Assembly (NCBI RefSeq): GCF_004125265.1
Contig: NZ_RDTE01000003.1
Span: 8,432,001-8,496,000, forward strand
Direction of reading: 5' to 3'
Length of the DNA stretch: 64,000 nt
Source: Streptomyces lydicus
GTDB lineage: Bacteria; Actinomycetota; Actinomycetes; Streptomycetales; Streptomycetaceae
Part shown: positions 15,991-24,643 of the stretch, in pieces
Position numbering within the stretch: the stretch's first letter is position 1
How the letters are laid out: each line of letters starts with the position of its first letter
Program-made: the position numbers and the translations under genes
The notes under the pieces: generated by a model
Database searches by the model: none
What the model was told of the DNA's origin: nothing
What the model saw: only the letters and a program-made list of their open reading frames with translations

Positions 15991-17970
15991 GTGAAGTCTC
16001 TCTTACGCTCGGCGTGCGGTGCCGCGGCGCTGTGCCTCGCCCTCGTCCTCACGGGCGGCCCGGTCCCCGGCGCGGCCGCTGCCCCTGTCGGGCCGGACGC
16101 CTCCGCTGCCGCGGCGTCGGCCGTACGCACCTGGGCGCAGGCTTCGGCCGCTCACGCACCCGCCGCCGCATGGACGGCACCGCTGTCCACCAGGGGCCGC
16201 TATATCGTCGACGCCGACGGCAAGCGGTTCCGGTTGAAGGCGGGCAACTGGGACGGCGCGCAAGGCTCGTGGAACGGTTCGGGGGACATCAACGACGCCG
16301 CCGCACACCACAGCGGTCAGAACTCCCACGGCATACCGCTCGGCCTCGACCGTGTGGGCATCGCCTCCCTGCTGCGCGACTTCCGCGCACTGGGCCTCAA
16401 CAGCATCCGGCTGCCGTTCTCCAACGAGATGATCCACTCCGATGCCCCGGTGCCGGATGCCGCGGTCGCCGCCAACCCGCAGCTGCGCGGCAGAACACCA
16501 CTGCAGATCTTCGACGCCGTGGTCGCGGCCCTGACCGCGGACGGTTTCGCGGTCATCCTCAACAACCACACGAACACCACCCGATGGTGCTGCGGCCTCG
16601 ACGGCAACGAGCGGTGGAACAGCCGCCAGAGCACTCGGCAATGGGCCGACGACTGGGTGTTCCTGGCCCGCCGCTACCAGGACAACAGCCGTGTCGTGGG
16701 AGCGGACCTCTACAACGAAGTGCGCCGTGACGTCTGGGACGACCCCAACTGGGGCCTGGGGGACAACCACGACTGGCAGGCCGCCGCCCAGGAAGCGGCG
16801 GACCGGATCCAGACCGAGGCCAACCCCCGGCTCCTGCTCATCATCGAAGGCATCAACTGGACCGGACTGCCGGTGGACGGTCTGCCGCACGGCCGACCCA
16901 CCCTCACCCCGGTCCGTACGCTCTCGCACACCCTCGTCCGCTCCGGGAAGCTCGTCTACTCGGCCCACTTCTACGGCTACACCGGCCCGCACCACAGCGG
17001 CGCCACCGGCGTGGGGGAGACCAGCGACCCCCGCTACCAGGACCTGACCCGCGACCAGCTGCGCGCCGTACTGCACGATCAGGCGTTCTTCGTCTCCACC
17101 GAGTCCGGACAGCACTTCACGGCACCCCTGTGGATCAGCGAATTCGGCATCGGCGCCGACGAGTCGGGCGCCGCGGCCCGCGCCTGGTTCGCCAACCTGA
17201 CGGATGTCCTCGCCGACAACGACACGGATTTCGCCTACTGGCCGCTCGTAGGCTGGAGCACCGATGCCCAGGGCCGCCCTGCCGGGGACAGCTGGGCCAT
17301 GCTGCGTTACGACCGCGCCGGGCACCGCAGCGGAATCCTGGACGGCAACGACTGGCGTACGACGGCGTGGAAGCGGCTGCAAACGGCACCACAGCGGACC
17401 GGCTCCGTGCCGCCGACCCCGGCCTGGCACCAACTCACCCTCGACCACCGTGATTTCGTCCAGTCTTTGACCGCCCGGGCCCTGGGCGACTGGGACGGCG
17501 GCGCCCGCAAAGCGGCCTGCCCCGACGGAGAGCGGCTGATCGGCATCAGCCACACCCAGGGCCGCGGCCTGTGCACCGACGCCCCCGCGGCCCGGGAGCT
17601 GCGCGCGCCCGGAAGTGCACCCGAGGTCGTACGTGACGAGCGGTACGTGCCGGCCGGTGGCGACTGGGCACCCGGCTACAGCAAACTGCAGTGTCCCGCT
17701 GATCACTTCCTCACCGGATACAGCCTGCGCGGGGAGGCGGTCTCCGCCGCACTGTGCACGCCCGCCCGCACCTCCCTGGGCACCGCAGGCCAAACCCTGT
17801 GGTTCGACCACGGTGACCACCGCCCGCCCGGTGACCCCGGCGGCGACTTCGCCCACGGCCACTACAAAGGCCAGTGCCCTTCCGACGCCTACGCGGCAGG
17901 CATCGCCTACACCCACCGCCCCGGCCACCGCGGCACCCCCGATGCCCTGCTCTGCCGACCGCTTTCCTGA
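15991..17970 (+). CDS. Secreted GH5-like glycoside hydrolase with C-terminal cysteine repeats
   Basis: A 659-residue secreted enzyme. Residues 1-31 form the signal peptide. The (beta/alpha)8 domain (about 65-470) carries the acid/base in DLYNEVRRD (N242-E243) and the nucleophile in PLWISEFGIG (E384), the GH5 pattern of cellulases and mannanases; YSAHFYGYTG lies on the substrate side. Residues 480-659 hold three repeats of one motif: C508-PDG(E)RLIGIS, C-PADHFLTGYS and C-PSDAYAAGIAYTH, each ending in a second Cys (GLC, ALC, LLC). The repeat unit probably has one disulfide and may bind carbohydrate, but I do not recognise its family. GTG 15991 was chosen from the signal peptide. Expected to act outside the cell on a beta-glycan. 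Confidence 0.85.
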   Translation: MKSLLRSACGAAALCLALVLTGGPVPGAAAAPVGPDASAAAASAVRTWAQASAAHAPAAAWTAPLSTRGRYIVDADGKRFRLKAGNWDGAQGSWNGSGDINDAAAHHSGQNSHGIPLGLDRVGIASLLRDFRALGLNSIRLPFSNEMIHSDAPVPDAAVAANPQLRGRTPLQIFDAVVAALTADGFAVILNNHTNTTRWCCGLDGNERWNSRQSTRQWADDWVFLARRYQDNSRVVGADLYNEVRRDVWDDPNWGLGDNHDWQAAAQEAADRIQTEANPRLLLIIEGINWTGLPVDGLPHGRPTLTPVRTLSHTLVRSGKLVYSAHFYGYTGPHHSGATGVGETSDPRYQDLTRDQLRAVLHDQAFFVSTESGQHFTAPLWISEFGIGADESGAAARAWFANLTDVLADNDTDFAYWPLVGWSTDAQGRPAGDSWAMLRYDRAGHRSGILDGNDWRTTAWKRLQTAPQRTGSVPPTPAWHQLTLDHRDFVQSLTARALGDWDGGARKAACPDGERLIGISHTQGRGLCTDAPAARELRAPGSAPEVVRDERYVPAGGDWAPGYSKLQCPADHFLTGYSLRGEAVSAALCTPARTSLGTAGQTLWFDHGDHRPPGDPGGDFAHGHYKGQCPSDAYAAGIAYTHRPGHRGTPDALLCRPLS

Positions 17971-17982
17971 CGCCGCCGGGAC

Positions 17983-18007
17983 CCCCGCCTCGATGGCCGT
18001 GGCGGGG
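17983..18007. terminator. Possible hairpin between convergent genes
   Basis: CCCCGCC (17983-17989) can pair with GGCGGGG (18001-18007) across 11 bases, in the short gap between the GH5 gene and the convergent unknown gene. The stem is only 7 bp, so this is tentative. Confidence 0.35.
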
Positions 18008-18043
18008 TACCGGCTCTCCGGGCCGGTCCGCCGGGGGTGGTCG

Positions 18044-18643
18044 TCAGGAGACGAAGTCGCAGAGGGCGGGCAGCGGAGCGCCCGCCTCGATCGAGCCTAT
18101 GTAGACGATGGCTTCCTCGAACTGCCAGTAAGAAAGCGGTTCATGGCGTGGGCCGATGACGAGCAGGTTGTCCCCGCAGCGCCAGGCGGCGTGGCGCCAG
18201 TTGCCGTCTCCCATAGCCAGGGTGCCGCCTTCGGCCGTGAGGTCTTGCGCCGGTGGGCCGAGCCGTTGGGTGAACGCGGCGACAGCCGCGTCGATGTGCG
18301 CGTCGAACACCTCACGTTCGGCGTTTGCCCGGCTGGACCAGCCGGGCAACGAGCCCCACAGATCTTCGCTCCACTGGTCGTCGTCAACCCAGTAGAAGTG
18401 GGCGAATGACACGGCAAGGGCGTCCCCGAGATGGGCGAGGTGCCCCTCGCCGGTGAGGAACGTGTCTTCCCACGGCAAGTCGTCGCTCGCCTCGCACCAG
18501 CCCAGACGCCACATCGCCGCCTCGGAGACCGCCCAGTCACCCAACGGCAGTTCCGCCAGGCCGGCGATCTGCTCCACAAGCCGCGGGGTGAAGGCGCACG
18601 CGGCGACGTGAAAGGCGATGTCATCAGAGTCTTCGTTTGCCAT
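18044..18643 (-). CDS. Conserved-looking hypothetical protein
   Basis: A 199-residue acidic soluble protein with no signal or membrane segment. It begins MANEDSDDIAFHVAACAF and is rich in Trp and Asp (DDLPWEDTF, FYWVDDDQWSEDLWGSL). The regular composition and intact frame argue it is a real gene, but I do not recognise a family. An acidic, Trp-rich profile is common in immunity and DUF-type proteins of polymorphic-toxin systems, which is only a hint. It follows the sensor-kinase operon on the same strand after a 108-base gap and probably has its own promoter. Confidence 0.65.
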   Translation of the reverse strand: MANEDSDDIAFHVAACAFTPRLVEQIAGLAELPLGDWAVSEAAMWRLGWCEASDDLPWEDTFLTGEGHLAHLGDALAVSFAHFYWVDDDQWSEDLWGSLPGWSSRANAEREVFDAHIDAAVAAFTQRLGPPAQDLTAEGGTLAMGDGNWRHAAWRCGDNLLVIGPRHEPLSYWQFEEAIVYIGSIEAGAPLPALCDFVS

Positions 18644-18751
18644 GGCAGGACGATATCCGGATCGTTCGAGTGTTTCAGGGCTGGGGCGGCGGCACGGGGC
18701 GGAGGTGCTGCCGGGCAGAAAGAAACGAGGGGGCGATTCCGTCCGGGGAAT

Positions 18752-20209
18752 TCAGGTCGGTTCCTGTGGGGGAGAGGGGGCGGCGGAGGCCAGCGGGAGG
18801 CGTACCTGGAAGCGGGTGTCGCCGGGGACGGAGTGGAACCGCAGGTCTCCGTTGTGCTTGTTGACGACGATTCGCCAGGAGATGTCCAGGCCGAGACCGG
18901 TACCCTCACCCACCGGTTTGGTGGTGAAGAACGGGTCGAAGACGCGGTCGCGGATCTCGGCGGGGACCCCGGGGCCGGTGTCGCGGAACTCGACGAGCAG
19001 ATGGTCTCCCTCGCGGGCGGTGCGTACGGTCAATGTGCCGTCGGCGCCGGTGCCGTTCATCGCCGAGACGGCGTTGTCGATCAGATTCGTCCACACCTGG
19101 TTGAGTTCGCTGGGGTAGGCCGGGATCTTCGGCAGGGTGCGGTCGTAGTCCTTGACGACGGTGATGTGCGGGCCGATCTTCGCGGAGACCATCAGCAGGG
19201 TGCTGTCCAGCAGCTCGTGCACGTCGGCGACCTGGTGGGGCGCCCGGTCGAGTTGCGAGTACTGCTTGGCCGCGGTGACCAGGGCCGAGACACGGTTGGT
19301 CGACTCCTCGATCTCGTTCATCAGCAGTTCGGTTTCCACGGTGTAGTTGAGCCACCGCACGGCACCTTCGAGGGTGTCCGCGTCCACCGCCGCGGCGATC
19401 CGGTCCAGCCAGTCGGTGTCGAGGCCCGCCTGGACGAAGGTCGGTGCGAGCTGCCATCCGTCCCCGATGCCGTGGTCGTCCAGCCAGTCGGAGAGGGCGT
19501 CCTCCCGGTCCGAGGCTTCCAGCGGGCTCAGGGTGGTGGCCTTGGCGACGCGTTCGGCCGTGCGCTCCTGGACGTCGATCAGCGTCTGCATGCTTTCGCG
19601 CCGGTACGGGCGTGCCGCGATGAGGCCGAGCTTGTGGCGCATCCCGGCCACACGCTCCCGCAGCGCGGAGGTGGCGCGCACGGCCGCGGTGGCGGGGTTG
19701 TTCAGCTCGTGGGTCAGCCCGGCGGACAGCGACCCGAGAGCCAGCAGCCGCTCCCGCTGGCCGACGGCCTCCTGGGTGCTCTTGGCCCCGAAGAAGAGGC
19801 CTTCCAACAGGTGCACGGCCATGGGAAACCATTCGCGCATGATCGCGGCGAAGGTCTCCGCGGGCAGCACGAAGAAGCGGGCGGGCTCGATGACCCGCAG
19901 GGAGCTGTTGTACACCTGGTGCAGGCGGTCACCCAGGTAGGCCTGGAACGCTCCCGCGTACACCCCGCGGCTGGAGCTCCGGGTGATCTCGACGTCGTAG
20001 TCCCCGATCCGGCGGGAGAGCGCGAGGGTCCCTTCGAGCAGCACATAGAAGCACGTGGCATCGTCGCCCTCCCCGTACACCGGACCGGGCGGGAACTCCT
20101 CCACACGTCCTTCGCGGCAGAGCCGGGCGATCTGGTCGGGGGCCAGCTTCTCGAACAGGAACAGCGATCCGAGTTCTTCCCGGCTGCACGGCATCGGCCG
20201 GCCGTTCAT
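18752..20209 (-). CDS. Histidine kinase with N-terminal cNMP-binding domain
   Basis: A 485-residue soluble kinase. Residues 10-130 form a cyclic-nucleotide-binding-like domain (LFLFEKLAPDQIARLCREG, then DDATCFYVLLEGTLALSRR). The phosphorylated histidine lies at H167 in AGLTHELNNPATAAVRA. The catalytic domain shows an N box (ELNQVWTNLIDNAVSAM), G1 (FRDTGPGVP) and G2 (GEGTGLGLDIS). There are no membrane helices, so it senses something in the cytoplasm. It starts inside the stop of the preceding gene (ATGA overlap at 20206-20209), giving strict coupling. That partner contains a receiver domain, making it the obvious phosphotransfer target. The ligand of the cNMP-like domain is unknown. Confidence 0.9.
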   Translation of the reverse strand: MNGRPMPCSREELGSLFLFEKLAPDQIARLCREGRVEEFPPGPVYGEGDDATCFYVLLEGTLALSRRIGDYDVEITRSSSRGVYAGAFQAYLGDRLHQVYNSSLRVIEPARFFVLPAETFAAIMREWFPMAVHLLEGLFFGAKSTQEAVGQRERLLALGSLSAGLTHELNNPATAAVRATSALRERVAGMRHKLGLIAARPYRRESMQTLIDVQERTAERVAKATTLSPLEASDREDALSDWLDDHGIGDGWQLAPTFVQAGLDTDWLDRIAAAVDADTLEGAVRWLNYTVETELLMNEIEESTNRVSALVTAAKQYSQLDRAPHQVADVHELLDSTLLMVSAKIGPHITVVKDYDRTLPKIPAYPSELNQVWTNLIDNAVSAMNGTGADGTLTVRTAREGDHLLVEFRDTGPGVPAEIRDRVFDPFFTTKPVGEGTGLGLDISWRIVVNKHNGDLRFHSVPGDTRFQVRLPLASAAPSPPQEPT

Positions 20210-21888
20210 GACTGCTCCAGGTATCGGTGGGCGAGCATGACCGCCATGGCTCCCTCGCCCACTGCGGAGGCGACACGCTTGGCGGACTCGGCGCGGGCGT
20301 CCCCCGCCACGAACACGCCCGGGACGTTCGTCTCCAGGTGGTACGGCGGCCGGTCCAGCTCCCAGCCGGCCGGCGGGCGCCCGTCCGCGGTCAGATCGGG
20401 GCCGGTCAGGATGAACCCGTGCGAGTCCCGGAGCACCGTGCCCTCCAGCCAGCCGGTCAGCGGGGCCGCGCCGATGAAGACGAACATCCACTGGGTGTCG
20501 ACGAGTTCGGTGTGGCCGGTCTCGGTGTCGCGCAGGGTGATCTGTTCCAGCTGATGCGCACCGTGGGCGGCGTCGACGACCGTGTGGGTGCGCACCGAGA
20601 TGGTGGGCGTCTCGTCGACCTGCTGGACGAGGTAGTGCGACATCGACGTGGTCAAGGAGGGCTTGCGTACCAGTACGGTGACCGACTTGGCGCTCCGGGC
20701 CAGGTAAATCGCGGCCTGGCCCGCGGAGTTGGCGCCGCCGACGATGTACACGTCGTGGCCTTGGCACGCGGCCGCTTCGGTCAGGGCCGAGCCGTAGAAC
20801 ACGCCGCAGCCGGTCAACTCGGTCACCCGGGGCGCGTCCAGCTGCCGGTACGACACGCCGGTCGCCAGGATCACGGAGTGCGCGGCGACAGCGGAGCCGT
20901 CCGAGAACCGGACGACGCGCGAGGCGCCGTTGACCTCCAGCCCGGTAACCTCGCGCGCGGTCAGTATCTCGGCACCGAACTTCGCCGCCTGCCGCCGGGC
21001 CCGGTCGGTGAGCTGTGCCCCGGACACGCCGTCCGGAAAGCCGAGGTAGTTCTCGATGCGTGAGCTCTGGCCCGCCTGGCCTCCGGTCGCGGAGCGTTCC
21101 ACGAGGACGGTGCGCAGGCCCTCGGAGGCCCCGTACACGGCCGCCCCCAGACCGGCCGGTCCGCCGCCGATGACGACCAGGTCGTAGAAGTCGGTGGCCG
21201 GGGTCGTCGCGAGACCGACCCGGGTGGCCAGCTCCTGGTCCTCGGGCTCGACGAGGGCCGTGCCGTCCGGAGTGATCACCAGCGGGAGCCGCAGGCCCTC
21301 CTCGCCCGCGGCGCACAGCAGCCGCCGGCCCTCCGGATCGTCGGACGAGTACCAGCGGTACGGCACCTGGTTACGGGCCAGAAACTCCCGTACGGCCGAC
21401 GAACGCGCCGACCAGCGGTGCCCGACGACCTTGGTGACGGCCACCGGCCGGTTGTCGGCGGTCCGCCAGGACTGCAGCAGGTCGTCGACGACGGGGTAGA
21501 GCTTCTCCTCGGGCGGCTCCCAGGGCTTGAGGAGGTAGTGGTCGAGGTCGACGACATTGATCGCGTCGATGGCCGCGTCGGTGTCCGCGTACGCGGTCAG
21601 CAGCACCCGCCGGGCGCCGGGGTAGATGTCGAGAGCCTGCTCGAGGAACTCGATGCCGTTCATCTGCGGCATCCGGTAGTCGGCCAGGATCACCGCCACG
21701 GGACCGCCGCGCAGCTTCAGCTCCTGCAGGGCGGCAAGGGCGGACTCGCCGGACTCCGCGCGCACGATCCGGTACGACGCGCCGTAGCGCCGCCGCAGGT
21801 CGCGGGCGACGGCCCGGGACACGCCCGGATCGTCGTCCACGGTCATGATGACGGTCCGCGCCGGACCGGCGGTCTGCTGCACAGGCAT
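20206..21888 (-). CDS. Receiver domain fused to thioredoxin-reductase-like flavoprotein
   Basis: A 560-residue fusion. Residues 11-130 are a response-regulator receiver with acidic pocket VDDDPG, phosphoacceptor D70 (VILADYRMPQMNG) and K121-P. Residues 150-235 resemble a glutaredoxin/thioredoxin-like fold (VGHRWSARSSAVREFL) but have no CxxC. The C-terminal half is a two-dinucleotide-binding flavoprotein: FAD motif LVVIGGGPAGLGAA and NADPH motif VYIVGGANSAGQAA. The usual CxxC of thioredoxin reductase is replaced by TGCGVFYGS, so normal disulfide reduction is unlikely. ATG 21886-21888 follows GGGGACGGG; a GTG 72 bases upstream lacks a site. It overlaps the kinase gene, so phosphorylation may control a redox activity directly. 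Confidence 0.9.
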   Translation of the reverse strand: MPVQQTAGPARTVIMTVDDDPGVSRAVARDLRRRYGASYRIVRAESGESALAALQELKLRGGPVAVILADYRMPQMNGIEFLEQALDIYPGARRVLLTAYADTDAAIDAINVVDLDHYLLKPWEPPEEKLYPVVDDLLQSWRTADNRPVAVTKVVGHRWSARSSAVREFLARNQVPYRWYSSDDPEGRRLLCAAGEEGLRLPLVITPDGTALVEPEDQELATRVGLATTPATDFYDLVVIGGGPAGLGAAVYGASEGLRTVLVERSATGGQAGQSSRIENYLGFPDGVSGAQLTDRARRQAAKFGAEILTAREVTGLEVNGASRVVRFSDGSAVAAHSVILATGVSYRQLDAPRVTELTGCGVFYGSALTEAAACQGHDVYIVGGANSAGQAAIYLARSAKSVTVLVRKPSLTTSMSHYLVQQVDETPTISVRTHTVVDAAHGAHQLEQITLRDTETGHTELVDTQWMFVFIGAAPLTGWLEGTVLRDSHGFILTGPDLTADGRPPAGWELDRPPYHLETNVPGVFVAGDARAESAKRVASAVGEGAMAVMLAHRYLEQS

Positions 21889-22120
21889 CCCGTCCCCGGG
21901 TCGATCACCGTCCCCGAGCCGATCGCCCGTGCGCACCGGCTTCACCTGTCCGACCGGCACGCCGGTGCGCCGGCAGTCCCCATTTTATGGGCGAATATCA
22001 AGCTTTGCTATGCAGCATGAGGGGCCCGGCTCCCCTCACCGGGAGCCGTCGGGGAGGCCGCAGAGCCGCCGGGGAGGCTCCCGGCGCGCGGCGACTCAGC
22101 GGCGCGGCCGGCGTGCCCCG

Positions 22121-23104
22121 TCAGGGCGCGGGGCGTCTCAGCCGGCGGCCCAGGAGGAGGGCTCCCGCGCCCGCGATCAGCGAGGCGGCGGCGATGCCGG
22201 TGAGCGCGGTCGCGGCCCGGGCCTCGTGGGCGGCCCCCGTGGCGGGCAGCGTGGGCCGGGCGGTATCGGCCGCGGTGGCGGCCTGGAGGACGAGGTCGGT
22301 GACCGCATCGGGGTGGGAGACCATGGCCACGTGGGAGGAGTCGATCTCCACCGTGTGGGAACCCGCGCGCTTCGCCTCGAAGCGTTCCTGGTCCGGGTTG
22401 ATGGTCTTGTCCTGCTTCGCGACGAGGAACCACGAGGGAATGTGTTTCCAGGCGGCGGCCTCGGCCTTCTCCGAGAACGCGGTCGTGGCCACGGGCCGTT
22501 GGGTCACCGCCATGAGCCTGGTGGTGCTCTCCGGCAGGTCGGCGGCGAAGACCTGATGCAGCCTGTCGGGCTTGAGGTAGAGGTCGGTCCCGCTGAGGCC
22601 GCCGCCGGCGCGGTAGGGAACGGACCGCGTGGCGGTGCCGAGTTCGCTGGGGAACCTGGCGGACAGGGACATCCCGCTCTCGCCCACGTCGGGCATCAGT
22701 GCTGAGACGTACACCAGGGACTTCACCCGGGGGTTGCCCGCGGCGGCCGAGCTGATCAGGGAGCCGCCGTACGAGTGGCCCACCAGCACGAGCGGACCCT
22801 TGATGCTGTCCAGTACGGAGGCGATGTAGGTGGAGTCGCTGTACAGCCCGCGCAGCGGGTTGGCCGGGGCCATGACGGCGTAACCACGGCGTTCGAGCCG
22901 TTCGGCGACCCCGTTCCAGCTGGAGGCGTCCGCGAACGCCCCGTGCACCAGCACGATGGTGGGTTTGGCCGTGGCCGTGGCCGTGCCGCCGTCCGCGGTG
23001 GCAGGGGCCGCCACGGAGGTGCACAGGGCCATGGCGCACCCGGCCGCGATGACATAGGTGCGACGTATTCGGCGCCGTGAGCCGGGGACCGGAAATGCTG
23101 CCAT
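22121..23104 (-). CDS. Exported alpha/beta hydrolase with LPXTG cell-wall anchor
   Basis: A 327-residue protein. A signal peptide (residues 1-38, basic SRRRIRR start and AGCAMALCTSVAA core) is followed by an alpha/beta hydrolase of the EstC/YdeN-like group: oxyanion HGAFADASSW, nucleophile S111 in VGHSYGGS, acid in AKQDKTI (D232) and H258 in DSSHVAM. The C-terminus has LPATG (286-290), a hydrophobic stretch (TALTGIAAASLIAGAGALLL) and RRLRR, a complete sortase sorting signal. The enzyme should therefore be covalently fixed to peptidoglycan. ATG 23102-23104 with GGAAGG upstream was chosen. The native ester or amide substrate is unknown. Confidence 0.86.
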   Translation of the reverse strand: MAAFPVPGSRRRIRRTYVIAAGCAMALCTSVAAPATADGGTATATAKPTIVLVHGAFADASSWNGVAERLERRGYAVMAPANPLRGLYSDSTYIASVLDSIKGPLVLVGHSYGGSLISSAAAGNPRVKSLVYVSALMPDVGESGMSLSARFPSELGTATRSVPYRAGGGLSGTDLYLKPDRLHQVFAADLPESTTRLMAVTQRPVATTAFSEKAEAAAWKHIPSWFLVAKQDKTINPDQERFEAKRAGSHTVEIDSSHVAMVSHPDAVTDLVLQAATAADTARPTLPATGAAHEARAATALTGIAAASLIAGAGALLLGRRLRRPAP

Positions 23105-23230
23105 GGTGTTCACACCTTCCGTGAGACCTACAGCACCTGAGTGTTCATCCCTCCGCACCGGCAGGCGCGCCACGCGCGCCGAACGGGTCACCGCGGGGGG
23201 CCGTCCGGGTGCCTGCGGAGTCAACGGGTT

Positions 23231-24589
23231 TTAGGTCTGCCTCGTGGGCTGCGGCAGCGGAGGCAGGGAGGGCTGGCGCAGCCAGGCGTGGAAGAGGGTG
23301 TCCAGGGGAGCGGCCGCGTACTGCTGGGCGTGCGCGGTGAAGTCGGCGGTGCTCACGACGCCGTGGTGATGGATGCGGGTCCAGTCCCTGAGCATCCGGA
23401 AGAAGGCGTCGTCGCCGAGGGCGCAGCGCAGCGCGTGGACCGTCAGCCCGCCCCGCTCGTAGAGCCGGTCGTCGAACATCAGCTCCTTGCCCGGGTCGGC
23501 CGGCAGCAGGTCCTGCGGAAGCGTGGCCAGCAGCTGGTGCGCGACGGTGGCGTGAGCGACTGCGGTGAGGCCTCCCGCGTGCTCCGACCACAGCCACTCC
23601 GCGTACTTGGCGAAGCCCTCGTTCAGCCAGATGTGCCGCCAGTCGGCGACCGAGACGCTGTTGCCGAACCACTGGTGGGCCAGTTCATGGGCGATCAGCC
23701 GTTCCCAGGTGCGTGCGCCGTCGAGATGGTTGGAGCCGAAGGTGGCCATGGCCTGGGCCTCCACCGGGACGTCCAGTTCCTCGTCGGCGATCACGACCGT
23801 GTACTCCTCGAAGGGATACGGCCCGAAGACCTCCTCGAAGAACCGCATCATGAGGGTCTGCCGGGCGAAGTCCTCGGTGAATTCGGGCAGCAGTCGCGCG
23901 GGCAGGTGGGCGGTCTGCGTCACCGGCGGGCTCTGTCCGTCCGCCGGTGACGGTCCGGTGAGCGACACGGCCGTGTACCTGCCGAGGGAGACGCTCACCA
24001 GGTAGGCGGAGGTCGGGGCGGGCTGCTCGTACACCCAGGTGGTGCTGCTTGCCCGGGTGGTGCGGCTGAGCAGCCGGCCGCCGGTGATCGCGGCGTACGG
24101 GGACGGCGTGGTGATCGCCACCCGGTAGGAGGCCTTGTCGGCCGGCCGGTCGTTGCAGGGGTACCAGGAGGGTGCACCGACCGGCTGGCTGGCCACCAGC
24201 GCACCGTCGGCCAGTTCCTCCCAGCCCAGGCCGCCCCACGGGCTGCGCACCGGCATGGGATTGCCGGTGTAGCGCACCTCGACGGTGAAGGCGGTGCCCG
24301 GGGCGAGCGCCTTCGCCGGGCGGATCCGCAGCTTGCCCGCCCGGTGGGTGAAGCGCACGGTACGGCCGTCCAGCAGCACCCGCTGAATCCTCAAGGCGGC
24401 CAGGTCGAGTGTGATCTCCTCCAGCGGCGCGGGGCCCGCCAGCGCGCTGAGCCGGGCGGAGCCGCTGAGCCGGTTGGGCATGGGCCGGTAGTCCAGGTCG
24501 AGTGCGTAGTGCTGGACCCGGTAGCGGGTATCCCCGTGATCCGGGAAGTACGGGTCCCTGCCGGGAGGGGAAACCTGCCGGGGATTCAA
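23231..24589 (-). CDS. M1 family zinc metallopeptidase
   Basis: A 452-residue aminopeptidase-like enzyme. The zinc site is H301-E302-LA-H305-QWFGN with the third ligand E324 in WLNEGFAKYAEW. The exopeptidase GAMEN motif is altered to AQAMATFG (279-285), so substrate handling may differ from classic aminopeptidase N. It has no signal peptide or membrane helix and is about half the length of full M1 proteins, as in other short actinobacterial members. TTG 24587-24589 was chosen because AGGAGGGAG lies about 8 bases upstream. It lies 54 bases after the Pls-like synthetase gene on the same strand, so the two likely share a transcript. Poly-lysine producers have zinc aminopeptidases that degrade the polymer; this gene is a candidate for such a role. 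Confidence 0.87.
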   Translation of the reverse strand: MNPRQVSPPGRDPYFPDHGDTRYRVQHYALDLDYRPMPNRLSGSARLSALAGPAPLEEITLDLAALRIQRVLLDGRTVRFTHRAGKLRIRPAKALAPGTAFTVEVRYTGNPMPVRSPWGGLGWEELADGALVASQPVGAPSWYPCNDRPADKASYRVAITTPSPYAAITGGRLLSRTTRASSTTWVYEQPAPTSAYLVSVSLGRYTAVSLTGPSPADGQSPPVTQTAHLPARLLPEFTEDFARQTLMMRFFEEVFGPYPFEEYTVVIADEELDVPVEAQAMATFGSNHLDGARTWERLIAHELAHQWFGNSVSVADWRHIWLNEGFAKYAEWLWSEHAGGLTAVAHATVAHQLLATLPQDLLPADPGKELMFDDRLYERGGLTVHALRCALGDDAFFRMLRDWTRIHHHGVVSTADFTAHAQQYAAAPLDTLFHAWLRQPSLPPLPQPTRQT

Positions 24590-24643
24590 CGGTCTCGCTC
24601 CCTCCTGGCGCCGGCGGGCTGCGGTGCCTCGTCGCGCGGTGCC

